NCBI GenBank assembly: GCA_964627045.1
Contig: CAZVIK010000017.1
Coordinates: 1 to 32,849, forward strand
Length of the DNA stretch: 32,849 nucleotides
Direction: 5' to 3'
Source: CAZVIK01 sp964627045
GTDB lineage: Bacteria; Acidobacteriota; Terriglobia; Bryobacterales; Bryobacteraceae
Below the pieces are notes generated by a model. That model did not search any database and was not told the DNA's origin. It saw nothing but the letters and a program-made list of their open reading frames with translations. Shown here piece after piece: positions 1 to 7,489 of this stretch. The stretch's first letter is position 1, and every line of letters begins with the position of its first letter. The position numbers and the translations under genes are program-made.

Positions 1-440
1 CGAACCGCAACCTGCTGCCCGTCGACCAGCCCTATCTCGGTCAACTCCACGGCCAGCCGCGAGGTGCCCTTCGCCTTTCCGGCCTTGACCGCCTCCACCA
101 CGCGTCCCCCCACCGTCTGGCCGCGGCGCGCCACGACGTACCCGTTGGCCACCAGCGGTTGCACCAGACTGGCGGTAAACGCGTCGCCGGCGGCACTCCG
201 GTCGCTGGACAGTTCCTGGTCCACTCGGACGGTGATCCAAGTGCCGGCCGGCAACGTCAGCGAGCGGGCGGGCAGGGCCTCTGGGGGCGCATCGGGTCTT
301 GCCGGGGATTCTCCTCCGAACCTGCGCCAACCGCCGGGCTCGGGATCCGGCGGCACGGCGTTTTCCTGCGCGAGCAGGGCGAGCCCCCCGCCAAACACGG
401 CCAAAGCCAACGGAACCGTTCTTCGCAACGATCTGTTCAT
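1..440 (-). CDS. Exported protein of unknown function, C-terminus cut off by window edge
   Basis: Reading the minus strand from the ATG at 440 gives 146 uninterrupted codons that run off the left edge. The N-terminus has two Arg patches (MNRSLRRT) and then a hydrophobic stretch ending in LALLAQ, which looks like a signal peptide, so the product is probably exported. A Pro/Gly-rich linker follows, then a segment containing LPAGTWITVRVDQELSSD and later VANGYVVARRGQTVGG. Proteins with this 'tunable Asp/Ser-rich, G-rich beta' look are common in acidobacteria, but I cannot assign a function. A good ribosome site (GGAGG, nine bases before ATG) supports the start. It is divergent from the TonB-like gene at 656; the 215 bases between them hold no other gene that I can support and no convincing -35/-10 pair. 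Confidence 0.72.
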   Translation of the reverse strand, partial: MNRSLRRTVPLALAVFGGGLALLAQENAVPPDPEPGGWRRFGGESPARPDAPPEALPARSLTLPAGTWITVRVDQELSSDRSAAGDAFTASLVQPLVANGYVVARRGQTVGGRVVEAVKAGKAKGTSRLAVELTEIGLVDGQQVAV

Positions 441-655
441 GGACTCAAACCTCCAGACGCCGGTTTGGAGTGCAGGCGCGTTGCCACATCACAAGTCTCT
501 TGGATTCAACACCCGGCGTCCGCCGCCGTGGCTGCGTTCAGCCGCCGGTGGTGGCTTTCGGCCAGCCGGGAACCGTGCAGCGTCCGGTGGTGTCTACTCA
601 ACCGGCTGCGGTGGAAGTGGAAGGTTGGGCGCCGCAGGCCGGAAGGAGGTGCGTC

Positions 656-1417
656 ATGTTCGAATACGCCGTTGTGGACGCGACGGGCCACGCCGTGCGG
701 CCCGGCACCTTCATGGCGTCGATCGCCGGCGAACTCGGGCTGGTCGGACTCGCGATTCTGTTGCCGCTGGTGTTTGTGGACGCGCTGCCGCAGGCCGCCT
801 GGCTGCTGCAGCACACGCCGCTGGTCGGACCGCCGCCCGCCAAGCCTCTGGACCCCATCATGATCGACACGGCCGCGCCAACGCCGCCACGGACCGCCGC
901 ACGGGAGACGCGGCTCTACGAGCCGCTGAAGTTCCCTTCGAAGGCGGCCATCCTGATCGACGACCCCGTGGCCGCTGCGCCGCCGCGCGAAGCTGCCCCC
1001 GTGTTGTACGGGCTTGGCGACGCCGCTTCCGCGCTGCACCCGGCCCTTGAAGAGACGTTACGGTTGCCGCCGCCGAAGCCCTCGTCTCCCGTGAAGACGC
1101 AGCCTCCGCCCACGGAAGCCGCGCCGCCGCTGTTGCGGGTCGGCGGCAAGGTCCGCCCGCCGGTGCCCGTGTTCACCCCGGCGCCGGAGTATCCCCCTTT
1201 GGCGCGTGCGACGCGTGTGGAGGGTGTCGTAAACCTGGAGGCGATCATCGCGGCCGACGGAACGATTCGAAGCCTGAAGTTCGTGAAGGGGCACGCACTG
1301 CTGGCCGCCGCGGCCATCGCGGCAGTTCGCACCTGGCGCTACACGCCCCCCACGCTTAATGGGGAGCCCATTGAACTGGAAATGTTCGTGGACGTCAGGT
1401 TCAAACTGAACAACTGA
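656..1417 (+). CDS. TonB-family energy transducer (C-terminal TonB domain)
   Basis: The product is 253 residues. The start at 656 is chosen because GGAAGGAGG sits just upstream; the reading frame stays open further upstream, but without a ribosome site. Residues about 22-48 form one hydrophobic membrane segment, followed by a long Pro/Ala-rich periplasmic stretch. The last 90 residues have the TonB C-terminal pattern: a YPPLAR segment, then VEGVVNLEAIIAADGTI, then an AAIAAVRTWRYTPPTLNGEPI run and a final beta strand. TonB proteins carry proton-motive energy from ExbB/ExbD to outer-membrane receptors. No exbBD or receptor gene is nearby, so the partner is unknown. Many such TonB-domain proteins in acidobacteria have no assigned receptor. 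The cytoplasmic N-terminus (about 20 residues) is longer than in classical TonB. Confidence 0.85.
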   Translation: MFEYAVVDATGHAVRPGTFMASIAGELGLVGLAILLPLVFVDALPQAAWLLQHTPLVGPPPAKPLDPIMIDTAAPTPPRTAARETRLYEPLKFPSKAAILIDDPVAAAPPREAAPVLYGLGDAASALHPALEETLRLPPPKPSSPVKTQPPPTEAAPPLLRVGGKVRPPVPVFTPAPEYPPLARATRVEGVVNLEAIIAADGTIRSLKFVKGHALLAAAAIAAVRTWRYTPPTLNGEPIELEMFVDVRFKLNN

Positions 1418-1428
1418 AGGCGGGGTTT

Positions 1429-1457
1429 GCGGGGGCTTGCGCGCGGCAAGCCCCCGT
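1429..1457. terminator. Hairpin between convergent genes, likely bidirectional terminator
   Basis: Bases 1431-1440 (GGGGGCTTGC) pair perfectly with 1446-1455 (GCAAGCCCCC) around a five-base loop. One more C-G pair and a G-T pair extend the stem at its base. It lies just after the TonB-like stop and before the end of the DUF1080 gene on the other strand. There is no T-run on either side, so it may work with Rho or only as an mRNA 3' stabiliser. Confidence 0.55.
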
Positions 1458-1494
1458 CAACGCCACTTTCCCTGCGGTGGCTCTTCCGATCGGC

Positions 1495-2145
1495 CTAACG
1501 CAATTCCTTGACCTTCAGATTCCGGAACTCGATCCGGTATCCTTCCGCTTCCAGGCCGATGTAGCCCTTGGCGACCTCCATGTCGTTCAATACCGTGGTC
1601 ACGTCGCCGTTCACCCACAGCGTCATTTTCGGCCCCTCGGCGCGGATCTCAAAGACGTTCCATTCGCCCGCGGGCTTAACACGGTTCTCCTTCACCTGGT
1701 CGCGCAGGTTCACGCGCTGGAGGGCGCCCTTGACCGGCGTGCTCCCCATTAAGAACCCGCCGCTGGCATCGCCGGTCTGCGCCTGATGCCAGATGGTGCC
1801 ATCGGCGCTGTTGCGCGCGAACACGCCGCTGTTGTAACCCTTGCCATCGGGAATCGGGACGAACCGCCATTCGGCGTGGAAGATGAAATTCTCGAGTTCC
1901 CGGTCGTAGCGGAAGAACTCGTGGCCCTTGTCGCCCTCGCACACGAGCAGCCCAGTGGGATCGAGCTTCCACTGCGAAACCGGGTTCAGGGGTTCCTTGC
2001 TCATGAACGGCAGCCGCGTCCACCCCTGCATGGTGGAGTTCGGCATTACGTCCGTCCATCCCGTGGGGTCGGATTGCAGCGCGGAAGGGGTCTGCGCCCA
2101 GCAGGCCAGCGACAATACGAATACACTAAACAGTAAACGTTTCAT
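1495..2145 (-). CDS. Secreted DUF1080 / 3-keto-disaccharide hydrolase-type protein
   Basis: The product is 216 residues. It opens with a typical signal peptide (MKRLLFSVFVLSLACWAQ). The rest is one jelly-roll domain of the DUF1080 family, with the usual marks: an opening GWTDV segment, LLVCEGDKG, a YDRELENFIFHAEWR strand, a GYNSGVFAR loop, then WHQAQTGDASGG and a closing GYIGLEAEGYRIEFRNLKVKEL. The family includes enzymes acting on 3-keto-glycosides; the substrate here is not known. Of two possible starts I chose the one at 2145, because it directly precedes the signal peptide and has GGGAGA upstream. The start lies inside the end of fabD (20-base overlap), so it may be translated together with it, although the functions look unrelated. 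Confidence 0.85.
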   Translation of the reverse strand: MKRLLFSVFVLSLACWAQTPSALQSDPTGWTDVMPNSTMQGWTRLPFMSKEPLNPVSQWKLDPTGLLVCEGDKGHEFFRYDRELENFIFHAEWRFVPIPDGKGYNSGVFARNSADGTIWHQAQTGDASGGFLMGSTPVKGALQRVNLRDQVKENRVKPAGEWNVFEIRAEGPKMTLWVNGDVTTVLNDMEVAKGYIGLEAEGYRIEFRNLKVKELR

Positions 2146-3061
2146 TGAGTTTCTCCCAGTCTTCGGCTTCTCCAAACTTGTAGCCCTTCACCTGTGGCTC
2201 GATCGCGCGTACCAGCCCGCACAACACGCTGCCCGCGCCAACCTCGACCACCGACGTGACGCCCTGCGCCGCCAGGTGGCGGACCGTGGCCGTCCAACGA
2301 ACGGGATTCGGCACCTGCTCGAACAGCCCGGCGCGCGCCTCGACCCCGGTGCGGATCTCCCGGGCCTGCCAATTGTTGACCAGCGGGTAACGCAGGTCGG
2401 CGAACGGCGTTTGTTCCAGATCGACAGCCAGGCGCTCCTGCGCGGGTTTCATCAGCGAACAGTGGAACGGCGCGCTTACCGGCAACTGTATGGCCCGCTT
2501 GGCGCCCGCCGCCTTGGCCAGTTCCATCGCCCGCAGCACGGCGGTGGCATGGCCGGCGATCACCACCTGGTCGGGGGAATTCAGGTTCGCCGCCGAGATC
2601 ACGTCCCCCTGCGCCGCCTCCGCCAGAACCGTCTCCAGTTTCTCCTCCGGCAACTTGAGGATAGCGGCCATCGCTCCCACACCCACCGGCACAGCCTCCT
2701 GCATGTACCGGCCGCGGTTGCGGACCAGCCGTACCGCATCGGTGAACGTCAGGCTGCCCGCCGCCACCAGCGCCGAGTACTCGCCCAGACTGTGTCCGGC
2801 CACATACGCCGGTTCCAGTCCCTTTTCCCTCAAGACGGCGAACGCGGCGGCCGATACTGTCACCAGAGCAGGCTGCGTATTTTGAGTCAGCCGGAGATCT
2901 TCTTCGGGCCCCTCGAAGCAAAGCTTGGACAGAGGAAAGCCCAGGGCCAGGTCGGCCTGCTCGAAGACCCGGCGTGCGGCGGGGTAGTTGGAGTACAGGC
3001 TTTTGCCCATGCCCACGTACTGGGAGCCCTGTCCGGGAAATAGGAATGCGGTTTTAGACAT
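2126..3061 (-). CDS. fabD: Malonyl-CoA:ACP transacylase
   Basis: The product is 311 residues, the usual FabD length. It transfers malonyl from CoA to acyl carrier protein for fatty acid synthesis in the cytoplasm. Visible signature elements are FPGQGSQ near residue 8, the nucleophile elbow GHSLGEY with Ser91, Arg115 in RLVRNRG, and the catalytic His200 in APFH. The conserved NxP...VVIAG segment is near residue 161. The start at 3061 gives MSKTAFLFPGQGSQ, matching the family N-terminus; the frame is open upstream but those residues do not look like FabD. No clear ribosome site is seen. It stands alone, with no fabH, fabG or acpP in the window, and is divergent from the zinc-ribbon gene. Confidence 0.95.
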   Translation of the reverse strand: MSKTAFLFPGQGSQYVGMGKSLYSNYPAARRVFEQADLALGFPLSKLCFEGPEEDLRLTQNTQPALVTVSAAAFAVLREKGLEPAYVAGHSLGEYSALVAAGSLTFTDAVRLVRNRGRYMQEAVPVGVGAMAAILKLPEEKLETVLAEAAQGDVISAANLNSPDQVVIAGHATAVLRAMELAKAAGAKRAIQLPVSAPFHCSLMKPAQERLAVDLEQTPFADLRYPLVNNWQAREIRTGVEARAGLFEQVPNPVRWTATVRHLAAQGVTSVVEVGAGSVLCGLVRAIEPQVKGYKFGEAEDWEKLNETFTV

Positions 3062-3164
3062 GGTCAAGGTCCAGGTTAGCAGGGATCGGCGTCGATTTCC
3101 GCAATCGTTTTTCGGTGGAACGCGTCTTATCGAGTGAACGGTCGGTTTAACGGAGGAGAAAGGG

Positions 3165-3353
3165 ATGAAACCGGCGACTGGGAGCGTCAGCGTAGCGAAG
3201 AGTCCCGTGTATTGCCTGATCTGCACGCACACGGTTGAGGCGGATGTCATTCCGGTGGGGAGAAAGGTCTCGGTGAGGCGTGGGCAGAAGTGCCCGCGTT
3301 GCTCGTCGTCGCTAGACGCGGCCTACGTCTTGGTCCAGACGCGCGCGGCCTAA
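3165..3353 (+). CDS. Small zinc-ribbon protein (62 residues), unknown function
   Basis: A short frame with a strong ribosome site (GGAGGAG eight bases before the ATG). The protein has two Cys pairs, C17-x2-C20 and C43-x2-C46 (the second as CPRC), which is the layout of a rubredoxin-like or zinc-ribbon knuckle pair. Between them is a Val/Lys/Arg-rich stretch. There is no signal peptide or membrane segment. It is divergent from fabD and convergent with the MEMO-family gene. I do not recognise the family. The metal site and the ribosome site make it likely to be real; DNA, RNA or protein binding are all open. Confidence 0.62.
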   Translation: MKPATGSVSVAKSPVYCLICTHTVEADVIPVGRKVSVRRGQKCPRCSSSLDAAYVLVQTRAA

Positions 3354-3448
3354 GTGTTCGTGGATGCAGCAGCCCGGGCGGATCGCGTTCGAGGCGATGC
3401 ACACGCCCACGCAAACGGCGCGCGGAAAACGGCCTTCACCACCAGACC

Positions 3449-4666
3449 TCAGCGGTGGAACGCCATCGCGCCGAACGTGACGACGCTCGCCTCGTCGATA
3501 TTCCACTGGCCGTAGCGGAGGACCCGGCCGCGCGCGCCCGGCATCGCCCTCAGGAAGGTGTACAACACCGAGGCGCCGCACCAGCGCAAGCTGTCGCCGC
3601 CGCGCTGAATGTCGGACCAGAAGCCCTCGGCGTCGCCGGCCTCGATGCGCTCCAGCCGGAACCTGTCCCTGGAGGAGACCCCCGTCATCTCGCCGCGGTC
3701 GGCCACCACGGAGAAATCGTCGCCATAGCGGCGGCCCTGATGGGCCAGGTCGATGCCGAGCACCCAGAACAGCCGGTTCCCTTCCCTTTGCGCGATGCCG
3801 CGCAGCGCCTCGAGGAACCGGGCCACGCCAGGATCGTCCTCCGGAAGGCCGCCCTGGACCATACTCCGCAGGTAGGCGCCGCACAGCACGGGCAGGATGC
3901 GCACGCCGGCTCCGAACAAGTGCTGGAGCACCAGCACCTGGAACTCGATGGAATGCTCGACCGAGTGGTGGTAGTCCTCCATTTCCGCGCCGTCCGGCGC
4001 GAGGGCGGCCATTTCTTCGACCAGATCCACCGCCGTCACAGCAGTCCCCAGCGGGGTCTCGAACGGCTTGCGGGTCAGGCCGAACTTCTCCGGAGGACCG
4101 TGATGCGAGGTGCCCAGAACGACGAAGGTGCGGTCGTTCAATTCAGGCGGGAGCGCGCCGTAGGCGGCCTGGTAACAGGAATGACCGCCTTCGAAGCTGA
4201 CGTGCGGCGCGGCAATCCCGGCCAACTCCCCGAGAGCGCCCTGGCCATCCCCGCCCGTTAGTATGCCGCGCAGCCCGGCGCGGAGCAGTTCCGGGTCGCC
4301 GGGGTAGGCGGCGCCGGCATGCGCCGCTCGGCGCACGGGAGACTCCGCAAACTCACGGTGCCGGGCTTGCCGCAGGCCGTCGTAGACGCCGTCTTCGAGG
4401 AATCCCGCGCGGCTGAGAGAATCGATGAGGTTCGATTCCAGATCGCCGACCTGCAACTCGCCGGTGATGCGAACCAGCATCTGGCGCAGATCGAGGTCGG
4501 TCCCCTCGCCGTCGAACAACGGCAGGCAGCCGACCAGCGGGGGCGGGATGATGACGCTGACGTCCGTGTATCCGAGCCCGTCGCGGATTAGAAGGCCCGG
4601 ACGGTCCTCGACCGGTGACGGCAGGAAATCCAGGTTCATCCGCAGCCGCGGCAGGGTTCGCGCCAT
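3449..4666 (-). CDS. amrB: AmmeMemoRadiSam system protein B (MEMO family) with PqqD-like N-terminal domain
   Basis: The product is 405 residues. Residues about 115-405 form the MEMO domain: AGAAYPGDP, the APHVSFEGGHS motif (His near 155), GTSHHGP (near 187), EHSIEFQ, and a late WCGASVLY with a Cys near 363. These correspond to the His/His/Cys metal site of human MEMO1. Residues 1-110 form an added domain rich in LxxFDG, LVRITGELQ and LSRAGFLED patterns. It resembles the small winged-helix PqqD fold seen in acidobacterial versions of this protein. The family is usually found with an AMMECR1 protein (AmrA) and a radical SAM enzyme (AmrS); neither is next to it here. Its biochemical role is not settled. 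The ribosome site (AAAGAACG) is modest. Confidence 0.85.
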   Translation of the reverse strand: MARTLPRLRMNLDFLPSPVEDRPGLLIRDGLGYTDVSVIIPPPLVGCLPLFDGEGTDLDLRQMLVRITGELQVGDLESNLIDSLSRAGFLEDGVYDGLRQARHREFAESPVRRAAHAGAAYPGDPELLRAGLRGILTGGDGQGALGELAGIAAPHVSFEGGHSCYQAAYGALPPELNDRTFVVLGTSHHGPPEKFGLTRKPFETPLGTAVTAVDLVEEMAALAPDGAEMEDYHHSVEHSIEFQVLVLQHLFGAGVRILPVLCGAYLRSMVQGGLPEDDPGVARFLEALRGIAQREGNRLFWVLGIDLAHQGRRYGDDFSVVADRGEMTGVSSRDRFRLERIEAGDAEGFWSDIQRGGDSLRWCGASVLYTFLRAMPGARGRVLRYGQWNIDEASVVTFGAMAFHR

Positions 4667-4734
4667 CGTTCTTTCATCTTAGCGGCCCCGTGGCGGGCAG
4701 TGCACCGGCCGCCGGTGTGACCGATAATGGTTGC

Positions 4735-5883
4735 ATGAGGTTTTACGGGCGGATTCTGCCGCTTTCCTTGATCGCCGCCGGGCTCGGGCTGGCGGCCGAT
4801 GTCGAGGTGATCGAACAGATTGTCGCCAAGGTGAACGGCGAGATCGTCACCACGGGCGAACTGGCGCGCATCCGCCGGCTGGTGGCGGGAGAGTTCCAGA
4901 AGCAGGGGATGCCCGCCGATCAGATCGAGCGCGAACTGGCCGAGCGCGAAAAAGACCTCCTCCGCGATCGCATCGACAATCTGCTTCTGGTCCAAAGGGC
5001 CAAGGAGTTGGACTTGAACGTCGAGAGCGAATTGACCAAACAGTTCGCCGAAATCCAGCGCCGCGCCAAGATCCCGGACCAGGACAAGTTCCAGGAGTAC
5101 ATCCGCGAGCAGACCGGCATGAGCTACGAGGACTTCCGCCAGCAATTGCGCGAAGACCTGATGAAGCAGCGGCTGATCGGGCAGGAGATCGGCTCGAAGG
5201 TCAACGTGCCTCGCGCCGACATCGAGGCCTACTACAAGGCGCACCCCGACGAGTTCATCCGCGAAGAGCGGGTGTTCTTGAGCGAACTGCTGGTCTCGAC
5301 CGTGGGCAAGGAGCCATCCGAGATTCCGGCGCTCGAGAAGAAGGCCAAGGACCTGGTGGAGCGAGCGCGCAAGGGCGAACGGTTCTCCGATTTGGTGCGC
5401 GACAACTCCGACGCCGAATCGGCCCGCGACGACGGGCAGTTGGGCGCCTTCCTGCGAAAAGACCTGCAGGCCCAGATCGCCGACACCGTCTTCGCCCAGG
5501 ACCGCGGCTTTGTGACCGATCCGATGCGGGTGCCGAACGGCTTTCTGATCCTTCGGGTGGACCAGAAACATAACGCCGGCCTGGCCAGCCTGGACGAGGT
5601 GGACGCCGAAATCTCGCAGCGGCTAGCCGAGCCAAGGGTCCAGCCAGCCATCCGCGCGTTCCTGACGCGTCTGCGCGGGGACGCTTTTCTGGAGATCCGC
5701 GAGGGCTATGTCGATACGGGCGCGGCGCCGGGTAAGGACACGCGGTGGATCGAGGCGGCGCAACTGAAGCCGGAGACGGTGACCAAGGAAGAGGTCGCCA
5801 GCGAGCGCCGGCGAGCGCGTCTTTTCTGGTTGATTCCGATGCCCTACGAAACAACGCCTGGCGTCGTCACGCGCCCGGACTAG
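4735..5883 (+). CDS. SurA-like periplasmic peptidyl-prolyl isomerase / chaperone
   Basis: The product is 382 residues. A signal peptide (MRFYGRILPLSLIAAGLGLAA) leads to a SurA N-terminal chaperone domain (about 22-170), which opens with VNGEIVTTGEL and then has charged helices. One parvulin-type rotamase domain follows (about 175-285: VFLSELLVST, GERFSDLVRDNSDAES, GQLGAFLRKDL, NGFLILRVDQK). SurA folds outer-membrane proteins. This version has one rotamase domain, where E. coli SurA has two. The start at 4735 gives the signal peptide directly. There is no ribosome site. A GATAAT hexamer lies six bases before the ATG, which would fit a leaderless transcript. The YhaM-like gene follows after 14 bases, so the two are probably co-transcribed. 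Confidence 0.85.
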   Translation: MRFYGRILPLSLIAAGLGLAADVEVIEQIVAKVNGEIVTTGELARIRRLVAGEFQKQGMPADQIERELAEREKDLLRDRIDNLLLVQRAKELDLNVESELTKQFAEIQRRAKIPDQDKFQEYIREQTGMSYEDFRQQLREDLMKQRLIGQEIGSKVNVPRADIEAYYKAHPDEFIREERVFLSELLVSTVGKEPSEIPALEKKAKDLVERARKGERFSDLVRDNSDAESARDDGQLGAFLRKDLQAQIADTVFAQDRGFVTDPMRVPNGFLILRVDQKHNAGLASLDEVDAEISQRLAEPRVQPAIRAFLTRLRGDAFLEIREGYVDTGAAPGKDTRWIEAAQLKPETVTKEEVASERRRARLFWLIPMPYETTPGVVTRPD

Positions 5884-5897
5884 CCCGGCCAAACCGA

Positions 5898-7070
5898 ATG
5901 AAGTCGCCCTACATCAGCGAGCTCCAGCAGAACCAGCAGACGACCGGTGTCTTCCTGGTGTTGGCCAAAGAGGTCCGGCAGAAGAAGAACGGCGATCTGT
6001 ACCTTTCGCTTCAGCTTGGAGATCGCACCGGCGAGGCCGACGCCAAGATGTGGGACAACGCCGCCGAGGTGGCCGAGACGTTCGGATGCGACGATTTCGT
6101 GCGGGTGAAGGGCGTGCTGAACCTCTACCAGAACCGGCCTCAGTTTACGATTCACAAGCTCCAGCGCGTGGAGGAAGCCGAGATCGACGTGGAGGATTTC
6201 TTCCCGCGCTCGGCCCGCGACCTGGACGAGATGTACGCGGAGCTTCTGGGCGTGGTCGCCACCGTCGGGAATCCGGCCCTGAAGGCCCTGCTGGAGGCGG
6301 TGTTCGGCGACCCGGAGGTGGCTCGGTTGTACCGCCGCGCTCCGGCCGCCAAGACCGTTCACCACGCATATGTCGGCGGACTGCTAGAGCACACGTTGTC
6401 CCTGGTGAAGCTGTGCCGGCTGGCGGCGCCGAACTACGCGGAGGTCGACCTCGACCTGCTGACGGCGGGGGCGCTCCTGCACGACCTCGGGAAGATCCAC
6501 GAACTGAGTTTCGACCGGGGCTTCGGCTACACCTCGGAAGGGCAACTCCTCGGGCACATCACGATCGGCATCCGTATGCTGGAAGAAAAGATGCGTCAGA
6601 TCCCGGAGTTCCCGCCGCGGCTTCGCNNNNNNNNNNGTGGTATAAAATTTTGGTCTTTTACCGTTTTTCCCCCGCGGGGTTGCCACGTTGGTTTAAAAAT
6701 GGTGTTGAGCCACCACGGGCAGATGGAGTTCGGCTCGCCCAAGGTTCCGCTATTCGCCGAAGCAGTGCTGCTGCATTTCCTGGACGATCTGGATTCCAAG
6801 ATGGAGTGCGTGCGTGCGGCAGTGGTGCAGGACCGGCAGATGAACAGCGAGTGGACCGGCTACAACCAGCCGATGGGGCGCAGCATTCTGAAGAAAGACC
6901 TGTACCTGAACGGTCCGGTGCCGCCGCCGGGCGAGGCACCCGCCGCAGGCCGCCCGGATTCCGCTCCGGCGGCGGCGAAGCCCGCGCCAAAGCCGAAGAG
7001 CGCGACCCCGTTCGGTGAAAAGCTCCTTGGCGCTCTAAGCGGGCCGTCCGGCCAGGAGATCGTGAAATGA
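5898..7070 (+). CDS. YhaM-like 3'-5' exoribonuclease (OB-fold plus HD domain), interrupted by an assembly gap
   Basis: As assembled it encodes 390 residues including an unknown stretch. Residues 15-90 form an OB-fold (TTGVFLVLAKEVRQKKNGD, then GEADAKMWDN). After a helical linker comes the HD phosphohydrolase domain: a His pair in TVHHAYVGGLLEHT and LLHDLGK. After the gap the protein resumes with VLSHHGQMEFGSPK and LDDLDSKME, which are typical YhaM elements. The C-terminal 60 residues are Pro/Ala/Lys-rich and probably disordered. YhaM degrades RNA, and possibly single-stranded DNA, from the 3' end using a metal site. The region 6627-6698 is not trustworthy (see the gap entry); the true protein is probably a few residues shorter. 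It follows the SurA-like gene and overlaps the BlaI-type gene by four bases. Confidence 0.85.
   Translation: MKSPYISELQQNQQTTGVFLVLAKEVRQKKNGDLYLSLQLGDRTGEADAKMWDNAAEVAETFGCDDFVRVKGVLNLYQNRPQFTIHKLQRVEEAEIDVEDFFPRSARDLDEMYAELLGVVATVGNPALKALLEAVFGDPEVARLYRRAPAAKTVHHAYVGGLLEHTLSLVKLCRLAAPNYAEVDLDLLTAGALLHDLGKIHELSFDRGFGYTSEGQLLGHITIGIRMLEEKMRQIPEFPPRLRXXXXGIKFWSFTVFPPRGCHVGLKMVLSHHGQMEFGSPKVPLFAEAVLLHFLDDLDSKMECVRAAVVQDRQMNSEWTGYNQPMGRSILKKDLYLNGPVPPPGEAPAAGRPDSAPAAAKPAPKPKSATPFGEKLLGALSGPSGQEIVK
6627..6698. other. Scaffold gap (10 N) followed by low-quality-looking sequence
   Basis: Ten N bases at 6627-6636 are followed by about 62 bases that are AT-rich and full of homopolymer runs (AAAA, TTTT, TTTTT, CCCCC, GGGG, AAAAA), unlike the surrounding GC-rich coding sequence. 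They translate to about 20 residues with no match to the YhaM pattern, while only a handful of residues would be expected between the two recognisable halves. Good coding sequence resumes at about 6699. Confidence 0.85.
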
Positions 7071-7453
7071 GGCGTCCCGCGCCGCCAAGGGAAATCCCGC
7101 CGCCGCTCGAACTGGAGTGCCTGAAGGTCTTGTGGAAGGTCGGGGAGGCTAGCGTGAAGGACGTGCGCGCGGACCTGGCGCCGAGCCGCAACCTCGCCTA
7201 CACCACCGTGATGACGCTGCTGGACCGGCTGGTGAAGAAGGGGCGCGCCAGCCGCCGGAAGTCAGGGCGGTTGTTCCTCTACACACCACTGTTGCCGCAG
7301 GAAGACGCGCGACGGTTCGCCGTTCAGGACCTGGTGACCACCCATTTCGGCGGGTCTTACGAGGACTTGATCGCGTTCTTGAACGGGCAACCGGCAACCG
7401 CCGAACCGCCACCCCCAGCGGCGGAAGACCGGTTGGACACGGCCCTGCTCTAA
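7067..7453 (+). CDS. BlaI/MecI/CopY-family transcriptional repressor
   Basis: The product is 128 residues, the family's usual size. The winged-helix domain covers about residues 14-85: LELECLKVLWKVGEASVKDVRADL, then NLAYTTVMTLLDRLVKKG (recognition helix) and a wing ending in FLYTPLL. The C-terminus is Pro/Ala-rich. Family members bind palindromic operators as dimers and are inactivated by cleavage by a BlaR1/MecR1 protease or by metal. No BlaR1-type partner is beside it. Its ATG overlaps the stop of the YhaM-like gene (ATGA), so it is translated with that operon; its target is not evident. Confidence 0.88.
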   Translation: MRRPAPPREIPPPLELECLKVLWKVGEASVKDVRADLAPSRNLAYTTVMTLLDRLVKKGRASRRKSGRLFLYTPLLPQEDARRFAVQDLVTTHFGGSYEDLIAFLNGQPATAEPPPPAAEDRLDTALL

Positions 7454-7489
7454 CGGCGGCGCCGCCGCCCGGAGCGAACGCCGGAGGGG

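Noticed and set aside
1..440. FlgA / flagellar P-ring chaperone
   Set aside because: The valine-rich strands look superficially similar, but there is no SAF-domain motif and there are no flagellar genes nearby.
7455..7466. GGCGGCGCCGCC palindrome between the BlaI-type and HAD genes as a terminator
   Set aside because: It is a low-complexity GC palindrome without a usable loop or T-run; it may be chance at this GC content.
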